Below, in pieces: positions 18,755 to 27,859 of a stretch of 63,827 bases of DNA (positions are counted from its first letter, which is position 1; every line of letters begins with the position of its first letter). Source of the stretch: Gardnerella vaginalis (GTDB taxonomy: Bacteria > Actinomycetota > Actinomycetes > Actinomycetales > Bifidobacteriaceae); contig NZ_KQ956805.1 of NCBI RefSeq assembly GCF_001546455.1, positions 1 to 63,827 of the forward strand, written 5' to 3'. A model generated the notes under the pieces. That model had not been told where the DNA came from, searched no databases, and saw only the letters and a list, made by a program, of their open reading frames with translations. Position numbers and translations under genes: made by a program.

Positions 18755-21700
18755 ATGGATTCAATAACCGCTGAAACTAGCACCTTTGAAAACGATGCTT
18801 TACAAGTATTCTCTGCTTTAAGTAGAACAAAGCCTCGCGAGGTTGATTATTCTATTGCCTCAATAATGAGCGTTGAGCAAGATACGCGGTTTTATGAAGA
18901 AACTTTGCATGCGGTTATAAATCAAAGTGTGCTTCCTGGAACTATTGTTATAGCTGATTGCGCTAGTCGCGTTAAAAAAGAGTTAGTAAAGACTTTTAGC
19001 GTTCAAATCGAACCAACTCAATTAACTGGATTAATTTCTAATGCAGATTTTTCCAACGGCAGTCAGCTGTTTAGTAATGCGTATGACAATGCGTATAGTG
19101 GCAATAACGTTGAATCTTATAAAGAATATAAACAAATAAAAGTTGTTATTCTTCCTATTAAGTCTGCAAAATCATTTGGAGACGCTGTAGAAAAGTCTTT
19201 AAAAAAATTGCTACCGTTGCAGGGTGTTAAGTCGTTGTGGCTTTTACATGATGATTCAAAACCTGCTAACAGCAAATGTCTTGAAGCCCTAAGGGAGACT
19301 TGGCGAAACACTCCAACAGCTTGTGTTCTTGGAGCAAAGCAGGTTGATTGGCAAGGAAAGATTCTTCATAACGTTGGCATGTATGCATGGAAGCATAAAG
19401 TGCATTCGCTTAGCGTAGAAGGTGAGCCAGATCAGGAGCAGTACGATTTTAGGGGAGACGTTTATTCTGTTTCTCTTGCAGGTGCTTTAGTTTCGCTTAG
19501 CACTTGGCAAACAATGCGTGGAACGCAGCCTTGGCTTACCACTTTTGAAGAATCTAACGATTTTTGTAGGCGAGTTATTTTAAGCGGTGGGCGAGTTGTT
19601 GTTGTTCCAAAAGCCATAATCGCGCATAGAAGAGCGCGTTTTGATGGGCTTCGCACTAGGAGTGGCGAAGAGCGTGATGCCGAAAAAACTACAGTTTGCT
19701 ACGGTCTTGCTTATTCGATTATGGCAAAGCAAAGATACCTGTATACAGATGTTAGCGTTATTATGTGGCCGCTTATCTGGCTTTTAAGTGTTCCAATGTC
19801 TTTAATTTGCGCGCTTCAGTCTTTGTTTGCTAAGCAGCCGTATGTTGCGTTTATGCGTCTTATGCTTCCTTGGATTGCGTTAGCTCAGCTGCCTCGCGCT
19901 GTTTTTGCAAGAAGACGAGTGTCTAGAGTTTCAAAAGTTTCGTTAAAACGACTCACTTCTCTTATAGCAAGTCGCAGCCAGATTACGCGTTGGAAAGACA
20001 AGACTGTTGCTTTTAAAACTCAAAAAAAGGGTGTTATTTTAAGTCCGCTTGCAAGAAAACACTTGCATAGAAGAGTTTTGCTTAGATGGAGTGCTGCGAT
20101 TTGCGCTTCACTACTTGTTTTTGTAACCGTCATGCTTCTTTACGGAGCGCCGATTAATAAGATTCTTTCTGGGTCTTCGCTTTATTCAAGTCAGCTTCTT
20201 TCTACTGGCGCCGATTTTCCAAGTCTTTTTAAATCTGCGATTGGAGCATATATTCCAGACGATGGTTTTGCGTCTGCACTCCCACCGTCTCCGCTTCTTA
20301 TGATTTGGATGCTAGCTTCCATTGTGTTTGGCGGAAATACTGTAGCTGCAATAAACGCCATATTCTTCCTTGCAGCTCCAGCCATGCTGTTGAGTTTTTG
20401 GGCGCTTGCAGGCGTGTTTACTAGATCAGACATTGTGCGAGTATGCTCAGGCCTTTGCTGGACAATGATTGCAATGTCATTTGGCGTTTTTGCTAGAGGC
20501 GATTTGCCAATGATTCTAACAATGGTATTTTTGCCAGCAGCATTTGCCTTTGCTTTCCACGCCGTGGGAATGTATGTTACAGAAGATCCTGTTGTTCCAG
20601 TTGCATCAGTGCAAAGCGCAGCTTGCGCATCTTTGTGCTTTATGGTTCCGCTTGCTGCAAGCCCTCAGCTTTTGCTGCCAATGTTTGTTATTTTTGTTGC
20701 AGCAATTATTATGGTTCGTTCGCATCGCTTTATGCTTGCGCTAATGCCTATTCCATCTATTTTGGTTCTTTTGCCAACATTGGGTAGCGTTGTGCGCTAT
20801 TTTGAAACTGGAATGTGGCGTCAAATTTTTGCCAGTATGGCTTTGCCTTCTCAAAAAATAAATGGCGCTCCTAGAGTTAGCAGCTATATAGACGTTTTGC
20901 TTAGAGCGTTTAACATTGATTTGAATCATTTTTCTTCGGGGTCAATGTTTATTTTGCAACTTCGCGGAATAATCATGATTGTGTTCGCAGCCTTAGCTGT
21001 ATTAATGGCTTTGTGTGCTCTTGCTCTTCCGTTTGCTTTAAGAGCTTCAAGAATGATGTGGGTTGTAATTGTTAGCGGAATGGCGCTTTCTTTGGCTGCT
21101 TGCCGTGTTGTTATTGCTTCGGATTTTGACGGTCCTATTGCTGCAAGCGTTCTTCCAGGCGTATGCTTGAGCGCGCTTGGCGTTCTTACTTGCATGTGCA
21201 TGGTGGCAGGAAAAGCCGTTCGTAGGTTTGAGCCTTTAAGAAGGTCTAATTCCATTAATCAAGATAATAATCCAGACGATTACACTACGCGTGCTTCTAA
21301 GCGTGCGGCTATGAGGCGTTCTGCTAAGATAATGATGAAAAAGCTCATTCATCTTGCAAGAGGAATTTTAGCTTTTGGCATCTTCGCTGTTGCTGCTTTG
21401 CTTGGATTATTTGCAATTATTAGCGGGCCAGTAACCTCTGTTTACGCAAGCGATAATGGCCTGCCAATGGTTGTTTCGGATTACTTAAATAAAAACGAAG
21501 CTAATCGCGTTCTTGCCATTAAGGCTGTAAATAGTCGCGAACTTAATGTCTCGATTATGCGTACGTCTCGCGGTGATTTGGTTGATTTATCTCCATCTTT
21601 GCAAGTTAGAGATGTTTTATACGGGTATTCTCCTAGTACAAATACGCTTTATTATGCAGCTTCTAAGCTTCTTTCTCATGCAAGCGATGAGTCGATTGAA

Positions 21701-22066
21701 ACCTTAAAGCAGCTTGGTATTGGCGGAATTTACATTGTTAATGATTCTAAAGCTAAAGATAATTTGGCTGCCACCAATTCAATGATTTACACAGAAGGCG
21801 CTGCAAATAAAGATGCAACCGAAAAGCTGATTGCCAATGTTAACGCTTCTGCAGGCACACAACTCGTTGTTTCATCTAATCATGGAACCTACTGTAGATT
21901 CGATTCTCTAGCAGATTCATCTGCTTCTAAAACGTCGATTTATAGCCATTCGCGCCCGCTTTCTTGGAGGCTGCCGTGGATTGTTATTTTTGTATTAGTG
22001 CTGCTATTGTATTGCCTTGTTGCTTTGCCTCGTTTTAACAGCAATAACGTAATAGAACGTGGATGA
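18755..22066 (+). CDS. Very large membrane glycosyltransferase (GT2-like N-terminal domain)
   Basis: About 1,100 residues. The N-terminal third is GT2-like: a DYSIASIMSVEQD opening, a WLLHDDSKP segment with the donor-binding aspartates, and a TTFEESNDFCRRV region with the acceptor-site acidic residues. The rest has many membrane helices (roughly a dozen) and an extracytoplasmic C-terminal part before a last helix. Likely role: building an envelope glycopolymer that the divergent LCP proteins attach. ATG 18755 is the most plausible start; a TTG frame begins at 18704 and a further ATG at 18719. DUF5719 follows, as in other actinobacteria. Confidence 0.85.
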   Translation: MDSITAETSTFENDALQVFSALSRTKPREVDYSIASIMSVEQDTRFYEETLHAVINQSVLPGTIVIADCASRVKKELVKTFSVQIEPTQLTGLISNADFSNGSQLFSNAYDNAYSGNNVESYKEYKQIKVVILPIKSAKSFGDAVEKSLKKLLPLQGVKSLWLLHDDSKPANSKCLEALRETWRNTPTACVLGAKQVDWQGKILHNVGMYAWKHKVHSLSVEGEPDQEQYDFRGDVYSVSLAGALVSLSTWQTMRGTQPWLTTFEESNDFCRRVILSGGRVVVVPKAIIAHRRARFDGLRTRSGEERDAEKTTVCYGLAYSIMAKQRYLYTDVSVIMWPLIWLLSVPMSLICALQSLFAKQPYVAFMRLMLPWIALAQLPRAVFARRRVSRVSKVSLKRLTSLIASRSQITRWKDKTVAFKTQKKGVILSPLARKHLHRRVLLRWSAAICASLLVFVTVMLLYGAPINKILSGSSLYSSQLLSTGADFPSLFKSAIGAYIPDDGFASALPPSPLLMIWMLASIVFGGNTVAAINAIFFLAAPAMLLSFWALAGVFTRSDIVRVCSGLCWTMIAMSFGVFARGDLPMILTMVFLPAAFAFAFHAVGMYVTEDPVVPVASVQSAACASLCFMVPLAASPQLLLPMFVIFVAAIIMVRSHRFMLALMPIPSILVLLPTLGSVVRYFETGMWRQIFASMALPSQKINGAPRVSSYIDVLLRAFNIDLNHFSSGSMFILQLRGIIMIVFAALAVLMALCALALPFALRASRMMWVVIVSGMALSLAACRVVIASDFDGPIAASVLPGVCLSALGVLTCMCMVAGKAVRRFEPLRRSNSINQDNNPDDYTTRASKRAAMRRSAKIMMKKLIHLARGILAFGIFAVAALLGLFAIISGPVTSVYASDNGLPMVVSDYLNKNEANRVLAIKAVNSRELNVSIMRTSRGDLVDLSPSLQVRDVLYGYSPSTNTLYYAASKLLSHASDESIETLKQLGIGGIYIVNDSKAKDNLAATNSMIYTEGAANKDATEKLIANVNASAGTQLVVSSNHGTYCRFDSLADSSASKTSIYSHSRPLSWRLPWIVIFVLVLLLYCLVALPRFNSNNVIERG

Positions 22067-22117
22067 TTAGGATTAGTAGGATTAGTAGTTAGAAGCTATG
22101 ATTGATTAGACGGATAA

Positions 22118-23743
22118 ATGGCAGGTAGATTAATGAAGTCAAATACGAATTCTAAAAATAGTCATCGTCATGCACAAGATGCTGCGTCAATTAGCGCTTC
22201 TGTTCGTTTTAGAAGATTCAAACTGTGGTCTTTATCTATTTTGAGTGCGGCAATACTTGTTTCTTGTGCAATTGTTGCCTCTTTCGTATGCCCGCTAAAG
22301 CAGCTAACAGATGACCCTATTTCTCCTGTTGGAAGCGTAGAAAAGCGCGTTAGCTCTACAAACTTGCAAACAGTTTGCCCTAGCAGAATAGCTTTACCAG
22401 ATTCAGCAAATTATGGAGATAGCGAGTTTCAAGAATCCGAAGGTGATTTAAAGTCAATAGCCAGATATGCGTCTTTTGGTAGCGTTTATAAGTCCACTTT
22501 TAACGGCGTAAAATATGCTGGAGATTCTAAAGATTTAGTCAACAAATCTTTTAATAATCCTTCTACTTATGATTCTAGCGAAAATAGCGATGGGGCTTAT
22601 TTCGCGCAAAGCGATGTAGACAAAGATGCTAAAGTTTTGGAAAGTAGTCTTTTAAACGCGCAGTCTGGCACTGGTTCCGCAGCTTCAGCTGCTTCTTGGG
22701 CCACTAGCGGAGATTTAAAGGGCGTATCTGCCACTTCTTGTGTGTCTCCTTCAATGCGTCAAAGCTTTATTATTCCAAAAATATCCGAAGGAATCTCTGT
22801 AAGATTAAATTCTGTTAATCTTTCGTCTAAGCCTACGGTTGTAAGCGTTAAAGCATGGTCAACTAATAAGTCTGGCGCTGGGCTAAATCTTTCTACAGGA
22901 AGCACCTTTACTGTTCCAGCGCACAGCGACGCATATTTTAACATTTCCGCAGCTGCTGCAAAGTCCGATGGTCTTTACATTCAAGTTTTAAGCGAACAGG
23001 CTCCAGTTTCGTCGTTCGTTAAGTTTATTCGTTCATCTGGTCTTGTTTCTAAAGGCGTGGATATTATTTCGCCAGAAGAATCCGCATCTTTAGAGCCTGT
23101 TTTGCCAGGCATTAGTGAGGGCGATCAAGCCAAAGCTTATATTTGGTCTACTAAAAGCGGAAAAGCCAACTTGTATTGGCTAGATGAGTCTGGAAAAAAG
23201 AGCATTAAAGAAGTTGATTTTAATGCAAGACAGATTCAGGTTGTTGATTTAGCAGAAGTTCCTAAGGGTGTTGGCGCCATTTTTGCGCAGAGCAACGTTC
23301 CTATTTTTGCTATGGCTTCGGTTGAAAGAAATGGTAAAGATGGCCAGAGTGATGTTGCTTTTGTTAATGCTGTTCACTCTATTACAAATAGTGCGCTTGT
23401 GTCTGCATTTTCTGCAGACGAAACATCGCTTTATATTGCAAATGGACTGGTTAGCAATGCCAATGTAACGCTTAATGCTTACGATTCTTCTGGCTTAAAA
23501 GTCGCTTCTAAGTCTATTAGTGTTAAGCCATATTCTGTTGCAACAGTTTTAGCAAAAGATGTTGATCCTAAAGCGGTTATGTTTACTATTAAATCTAAGT
23601 CTGGCGTTTCGTTTGCGTCTAGAGTTCAGTCAAAAGCAGTAAATGACGCTGGTTTTGCAGGAGTGGCGTGGATTTCTTCTAAATCGCTTGACCCTAACAG
23701 CATAAGCGTTAAAGTCCGCTCAAATCCTTCGATTGTAAAGTAG
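22118..23743 (+). CDS. DUF5719-family secreted/anchored protein
   Basis: A 541-residue protein with a basic N-terminus and one membrane helix at about 38-60, then a long Ser/Ala/Val-rich extracytoplasmic region that looks beta-rich. In actinobacteria DUF5719 proteins are found directly after this type of large glycosyltransferase and before a metallopeptidase-family gene, as here. The function is unknown; a role with the glycosyltransferase at the cell surface is inferred from the conserved neighbourhood. Confidence 0.8.
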   Translation: MAGRLMKSNTNSKNSHRHAQDAASISASVRFRRFKLWSLSILSAAILVSCAIVASFVCPLKQLTDDPISPVGSVEKRVSSTNLQTVCPSRIALPDSANYGDSEFQESEGDLKSIARYASFGSVYKSTFNGVKYAGDSKDLVNKSFNNPSTYDSSENSDGAYFAQSDVDKDAKVLESSLLNAQSGTGSAASAASWATSGDLKGVSATSCVSPSMRQSFIIPKISEGISVRLNSVNLSSKPTVVSVKAWSTNKSGAGLNLSTGSTFTVPAHSDAYFNISAAAAKSDGLYIQVLSEQAPVSSFVKFIRSSGLVSKGVDIISPEESASLEPVLPGISEGDQAKAYIWSTKSGKANLYWLDESGKKSIKEVDFNARQIQVVDLAEVPKGVGAIFAQSNVPIFAMASVERNGKDGQSDVAFVNAVHSITNSALVSAFSADETSLYIANGLVSNANVTLNAYDSSGLKVASKSISVKPYSVATVLAKDVDPKAVMFTIKSKSGVSFASRVQSKAVNDAGFAGVAWISSKSLDPNSISVKVRSNPSIVK

Positions 23744-23766
23744 ACTTAGGGCTTTTAGTCTGTTAT

Positions 23767-24195
23767 TTATAATCCCCAATCTGGGTCGATTTCTTCTGGT
23801 CTTCTGCCATACAGTTCTGCTAAACGTTGAACTATTTCATCTCTAATCGCGTATTGAAGCTCGGCTCTGCTAGTAACGTGCGTGCATAGCGGAAGTCTGT
23901 ATAAAACTATTCTTTTTGGCATTCCCTTAGAAGAAGGAAAAGCTTGAGACATTATTCTTTTGTTATTTTCCCAAAGCACTGGCTGGCTTGGAGGAACGTC
24001 TTCTACAGCAAATTGAACATCTTTTATAAGATTGGACCAAGCGCTATTAAGCCTTCTAATTTGACCCGCCACCATTGAGTCAAACATTCCACTAGCCGTC
24101 CTGTATCTAGGAAGGCGTGTGCCAAACATTGGCGCTCGCATGCCGCGTCCGTGTCGGTTTCTGTATCTTTTTTGTTCCCATATTAAGCACGTCAT
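23767..24195 (-). CDS. Metallopeptidase-family protein lacking the zinc motif
   Basis: Resembles the small zincin-like proteins (PF06262) that follow DUF5719 genes in actinobacteria: a basic Arg-rich N-terminus, a FDSMVAGQIRRLN segment, a VEDVPP segment, RIVLYRLPL, and a C-terminal helix before RRPEEIDPDWGL. The family's HExxH helix is here RDEIVQRLAEL, so both zinc-binding histidines are missing, and catalysis by a classical zinc mechanism is unlikely. The gene is convergent with DUF5719. The ORF is intact, so it may keep a non-enzymatic role. Confidence 0.75.
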   Translation of the reverse strand: MTCLIWEQKRYRNRHGRGMRAPMFGTRLPRYRTASGMFDSMVAGQIRRLNSAWSNLIKDVQFAVEDVPPSQPVLWENNKRIMSQAFPSSKGMPKRIVLYRLPLCTHVTSRAELQYAIRDEIVQRLAELYGRRPEEIDPDWGL

Positions 24196-24313
24196 ACACT
24201 TAACTTTATTTGTATGCTAGGGCATTTGTTTAATGCGCGTGCGCAAAACGGTGTAGTAAATATGTTAATAATATGGAATACTTGAATTGCATGGTTTGTA
24301 CAGGAGGAAAGTG

Positions 24314-25126
24314 TTGGAGCCAAATATTCATGAGTACAATGAGCAGGGTCTTTGCGAGCGCCTTGCTTTGTGTTCGCTTATTGGTTTTGACTTAGACAAC
24401 ACTCTTGCATGTTCTAAAAAACCTATGACTAGCCCAATGTGCAAGGTTTTTGGAGATTTAATCAATAAAATTCCTGTTGCTTTAATTACGGGCGGAGACT
24501 TGCGATTAGTCAAAAGCCAAGTTTTAAGCGTTTTGCCTGCTGCTACGAATTTAGATAATTTTCACATTATGCCAACTAACGGAACAAGCTATTATCGCAT
24601 TGTTGACGGCGAATTAAAATGCTTGTATTCGCATACTATTTCTAGCCAAGACGCAAATCGCATTATTCAGGTTATTAGCGATTGTGCTAAAAAAATGGGA
24701 TTGCTAAAAAGCAATGGAGATAAAGATCTTTGGGGCAGTCAAATAGAAAATCGTGGTACTCAAATCACTTTTTCTGCACTAGGTCAGCTTGCGCCAATTG
24801 AGTGTAAAAAGAGTTGGGATCCTAGTGGCAAGCTAAAGGAAGAGTTGGCTGAACAGATTTCTAAAGATTTACCTGATTTTTCTGTGCGGGCTGGCGGCGA
24901 AACAAGCGTTGATGTTGTTTGCAAGGGCAATAATAAGGCCTATGCTCTTAAGTCTCTTTGCAAGATTTGCGGCATTTGCCTAGACTCGGTTGCTTTTGTT
25001 GGAGACCGCATGTACAAGGGCGGAAACGATTACCCAACTTCTTTAACAGGTGCGCTTGCAGTCTGCGTAAAAAATCCTAGTAATACCTTTGAATTGTGCT
25101 CTAGGCTGTTGGAAAGTCTTAAGTAA
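24314..25126 (+). CDS. HAD-superfamily hydrolase (HAD-IIB-like)
   Basis: A phosphatase of the HAD fold with the nucleophile motif FDLDNTLAC near the N-terminus, a GGDLR/TNGT region for motif II, and a C-terminal VGDRMYKGGNDYP motif typical of the Cof/phosphomannomutase-like IIB group. The substrate cannot be read from sequence. AGGAGG at 24302-24307 is well placed for TTG 24314 (GTG 24311 is slightly close), so the start is non-ATG. The usual actinobacterial neighbour here is a phosphomannomutase (manB), so a sugar-phosphate substrate is a reasonable guess. Confidence 0.82.
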   Translation: MEPNIHEYNEQGLCERLALCSLIGFDLDNTLACSKKPMTSPMCKVFGDLINKIPVALITGGDLRLVKSQVLSVLPAATNLDNFHIMPTNGTSYYRIVDGELKCLYSHTISSQDANRIIQVISDCAKKMGLLKSNGDKDLWGSQIENRGTQITFSALGQLAPIECKKSWDPSGKLKEELAEQISKDLPDFSVRAGGETSVDVVCKGNNKAYALKSLCKICGICLDSVAFVGDRMYKGGNDYPTSLTGALAVCVKNPSNTFELCSRLLESLK

Positions 25127-25140
25127 AGTCTTAAGTAAAA

Positions 25141-25157
25141 AGCCTTTAACCACATTG
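25141..25157 (-). repeat. Dispersed intergenic motif, inverted copy
   Basis: On the minus strand it reads CAATGTGGTTAAAGGCT, the same as at 73-89 and 15700-15716. It lies in the 77-base gap between the HAD gene and comF. Confidence 0.8.
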
Positions 25158-25203
25158 CTCTAATTTTATTGTCATTTATTTTTAGCATTGCTATTGTCTT
25201 TTT

Positions 25204-25941
25204 ATGCTTTACAAAAATCTTAGTGCCAATAAGCAAAATCGGCTTATTTTCAACGTTTCTTGGCTAGACGTGTTTAAAACTATTCTTAATCTTGCTTTTC
25301 CAATTTGCTGCGCTGGCTGTTCAATGGCGGATTGCGTGTTGTGTAGCGAATGTAAAGCAAAGTTTAGCGAGTGGCATATGGATCCGTTTAGCGGAGTGTT
25401 TTGCAAAAATATTTATTCTTGCGCAACATACGGGTGGTCGGTAAGAAGATGCATTTTGCAATGGAAAGACCACGGAAATCAGCTTTTAGATAAGCCCTTT
25501 TCTAGCTTGCTTTTTCGCTTGATTATTAGTGTTATTGGAAGCTCTGGCAAAGTGGCCATTATTCCCGTTCCTTCGTCTTTTGCCTCCAAAAGAAGGCGTG
25601 GCAGAAGTCAAATGGATTCAATTGCTAAAAATGTTGTTAAAAGTCTTAAAGAGCATGGCATTGATGCCACTTTTGTTAAAGCAATTAAAATGACCAGCAT
25701 AAAGGTTAAATCTGTTCAAGCAAGGGGGAGTAGAGCCAGATCTTTGCGCACATCTAAAGGCTTATCGGTAAATGTAAAGGGCATTAAAAGTGGATGCAAA
25801 GTGATTATTATAGATGACATTATTACTACGGGGTCTACGTTAAAAAATTGTGTTAAAGAGTTAAATAAAAGCGGTGTTGCTGTATTTGCATGTTTTGCGC
25901 TGGCTGGAGTGTGGTCTAAAGAAAGCGTTTTATACTCTTAG
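25204..25941 (+). CDS. comF: ComF-family phosphoribosyltransferase-like protein
   Basis: A 245-residue ComF homologue. The N-terminal zinc-finger-like cysteine cluster is visible as CCAGCSMADCVLCSEC. The C-terminal phosphoribosyltransferase fold has PVPSSFASKRRRGRSQ and the PRPP-binding loop VIIIDDIITTGST. In competent bacteria ComF supports import of single-stranded DNA; in others the role is unclear. No other competence gene is seen here. Confidence 0.9.
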   Translation: MLYKNLSANKQNRLIFNVSWLDVFKTILNLAFPICCAGCSMADCVLCSECKAKFSEWHMDPFSGVFCKNIYSCATYGWSVRRCILQWKDHGNQLLDKPFSSLLFRLIISVIGSSGKVAIIPVPSSFASKRRRGRSQMDSIAKNVVKSLKEHGIDATFVKAIKMTSIKVKSVQARGSRARSLRTSKGLSVNVKGIKSGCKVIIIDDIITTGSTLKNCVKELNKSGVAVFACFALAGVWSKESVLYS

Positions 25942-25993
25942 ATTTTTAACGTTTTGAGCCGCGTTTTACGCTAATCCGCTCTGCGATTACGTG

Positions 25994-27076
25994 CTATTTG
26001 CTGTATGTTAATGGCAATGTTATTTCAAAATTAACTCCGCGTTTATCGTCTACAACTCTAACGTTTCCGTGATGAAGTAGCGCGGCCCATCTTGCAATCG
26101 AAAGTCCTAACCCAGTTCCGCCAGATTCAGTGCCTATTCCTTGGCTGCCTTTAACAAATCTGCGGAAAATATCTGCACGATTTTCTTTAGGTATTTGTGT
26201 TCCAAAATTAATAACATTGCAAACTAAAATATTTTTTTCGTAATTTGACTTAGCGCTTATAAGAATCTTAGTGTTGTCTGCAGAATGTTTGATTGCATTA
26301 GATATTACATTTGTAAACAATTGAGAAAGACGATTTTTGTCTCCAACAAGCATAATGTTGTTTTCAATATTAAGACTTATGCTGTGATCGTGGCCTGCAT
26401 CTGCGATTTTTACTGTTTCTACAATGTTGTTAATAAAGTCTTTAAAGTCAAAGCTGGTAATAACAAGGCTTTCTGCGCCTGCTTCTACTCTAGATAAGTC
26501 AAGAAGAAAAGTGATTAAATCCGCCAATTTATGCGTTTGGTTTACAATCGCTTCCATGTTGGATGGAGTTGGGTCCACAACGCCGTCTGCAAGGTTTTCC
26601 ACCATTGCTTGCAAAGCGCTAACAGGCGTTCTAAGCTCGTGGCTAACGTTTGCTATAAGATCTCGGCGCATGTTGTCTGCATGCTCAAGTTCTTCTGCCA
26701 TTTCGTTAAAGGCAAGAGTGAGTTTTCCAACCTCGTCTTTTCTGTTTTCAATTTGAACGCGTACGGAATAGTCGCCATCTGCCATTGCTTCGGCAGCATC
26801 ACGCATTTGTCTAAGTGGCGAAGTTAATCCTCTAGAAAATGCGTATGTTATTCCCAATGCAACCGCAAGAGTTAGCGGCATTGCAATCCAACCGCTTAAT
26901 CCAACTTTTAGTAAAAACCACGCCATAACAAACGCTATAGCGGTTGCAAAAACAATAATCGCAGATAATTCGCCTTTTAATGATGTAAAAAATCCAATGG
27001 CGCTTTTAGTGTGAAGTAGTGAATCGTGATTATTCTGTTTATTTTTACTATCTTTGCCAATCAAATTATTGCTCAT
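25994..27076 (-). CDS. Membrane sensor histidine kinase
   Basis: A 360-residue kinase with two close membrane helices (about 35-80) and almost no extracytoplasmic loop, so it may sense the membrane or an interacting protein. A HAMP domain (SPLRQMRDAAEAMADGD) leads to the H-box (LIANVSHELRTP) and an ATPase domain (N-box VISNAIKH, GTGLGLSIARW). It starts 3 bases after the response-regulator stop, so the pair is co-transcribed. Confidence 0.93.
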   Translation of the reverse strand: MSNNLIGKDSKNKQNNHDSLLHTKSAIGFFTSLKGELSAIIVFATAIAFVMAWFLLKVGLSGWIAMPLTLAVALGITYAFSRGLTSPLRQMRDAAEAMADGDYSVRVQIENRKDEVGKLTLAFNEMAEELEHADNMRRDLIANVSHELRTPVSALQAMVENLADGVVDPTPSNMEAIVNQTHKLADLITFLLDLSRVEAGAESLVITSFDFKDFINNIVETVKIADAGHDHSISLNIENNIMLVGDKNRLSQLFTNVISNAIKHSADNTKILISAKSNYEKNILVCNVINFGTQIPKENRADIFRRFVKGSQGIGTESGGTGLGLSIARWAALLHHGNVRVVDDKRGVNFEITLPLTYSK

Positions 27077-27079
27077 AAT

Positions 27080-27811
27080 CTATTGCTCATAATCTTCTTT
27101 AGGCGGTTCAAAAGCGTAACCCACTCCATGTATTGTGCGAATCCAAGAAGATCCAATCTTGCGCCTTAAAGATTTAACGTGGGAATCAACTGTTCTTGTT
27201 CCCGAAGCGTCTGGCCAATCCCAAACTTTTTCTAAAAGTGTCTCTCTTTTTAACACTTCGTGAGGGTGATTTGCAAAAGTTGTAAGTAAAGAAAATTCGG
27301 TAGGCGTAAAATGAATCGCCTTTTCGCCAATCGTAACAAGTCTTTGCTTTGGGTCAATAACAAGGTTTCCAAACTTAAACAAATTACTGTACTGTTCTCG
27401 TTTGGCTATTAAAGTTGCGCGTTCTACTCTGCGCAAAAGTGCAGCACATCTTGCAATAAGCTCTCTAGGGGAGAATGGCTTTGTAACGTAGTCGTCTGCT
27501 CCTGCGCTTAATCCCGCCAGCTTATCTGCTTCTGCGTCTCTTGCTGTAAGCATAAGAACAGGAATAGGGCATTTAGATACTATTCTTCGAGTTGCTTCTA
27601 TGCCATCCATAAGCGGCAGCATAATATCCATGATTATAAGGTCTGGTTTTAAGCTTAATGCTGCTTTAACGGCAGACACTCCGTCAGAAACAACTCTAGC
27701 TTTCCATCCTCTAGCAACAATGCGTTGTGCTATAGCGGTAGCTAAATCTGGCTCATCTTCTACAACAAGAATTGTTCGAGGAGCACTTGTTTCTGATGGA
27801 GTGTCCAACAT
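27080..27811 (-). CDS. OmpR/PhoB-family response regulator
   Basis: A 243-residue regulator. The receiver domain has VVEDEPD, the phosphoacceptor aspartate in LIIMDIMLPLMDG, and the conserved Thr and Lys (MLTARD, YVTKPFSPRE). The C-terminal winged helix ends with DSHVKSLRRKIG and RTIHGVGYAF. It is the first gene of a two-gene operon with the sensor kinase downstream. Signal and regulon are unknown. Confidence 0.95.
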   Translation of the reverse strand: MLDTPSETSAPRTILVVEDEPDLATAIAQRIVARGWKARVVSDGVSAVKAALSLKPDLIIMDIMLPLMDGIEATRRIVSKCPIPVLMLTARDAEADKLAGLSAGADDYVTKPFSPRELIARCAALLRRVERATLIAKREQYSNLFKFGNLVIDPKQRLVTIGEKAIHFTPTEFSLLTTFANHPHEVLKRETLLEKVWDWPDASGTRTVDSHVKSLRRKIGSSWIRTIHGVGYAFEPPKEDYEQ

Positions 27812-27859
27812 TTTAACCTAGTTTAGATTTCTTTTAGCTTTAACTATTTAATTATTACC

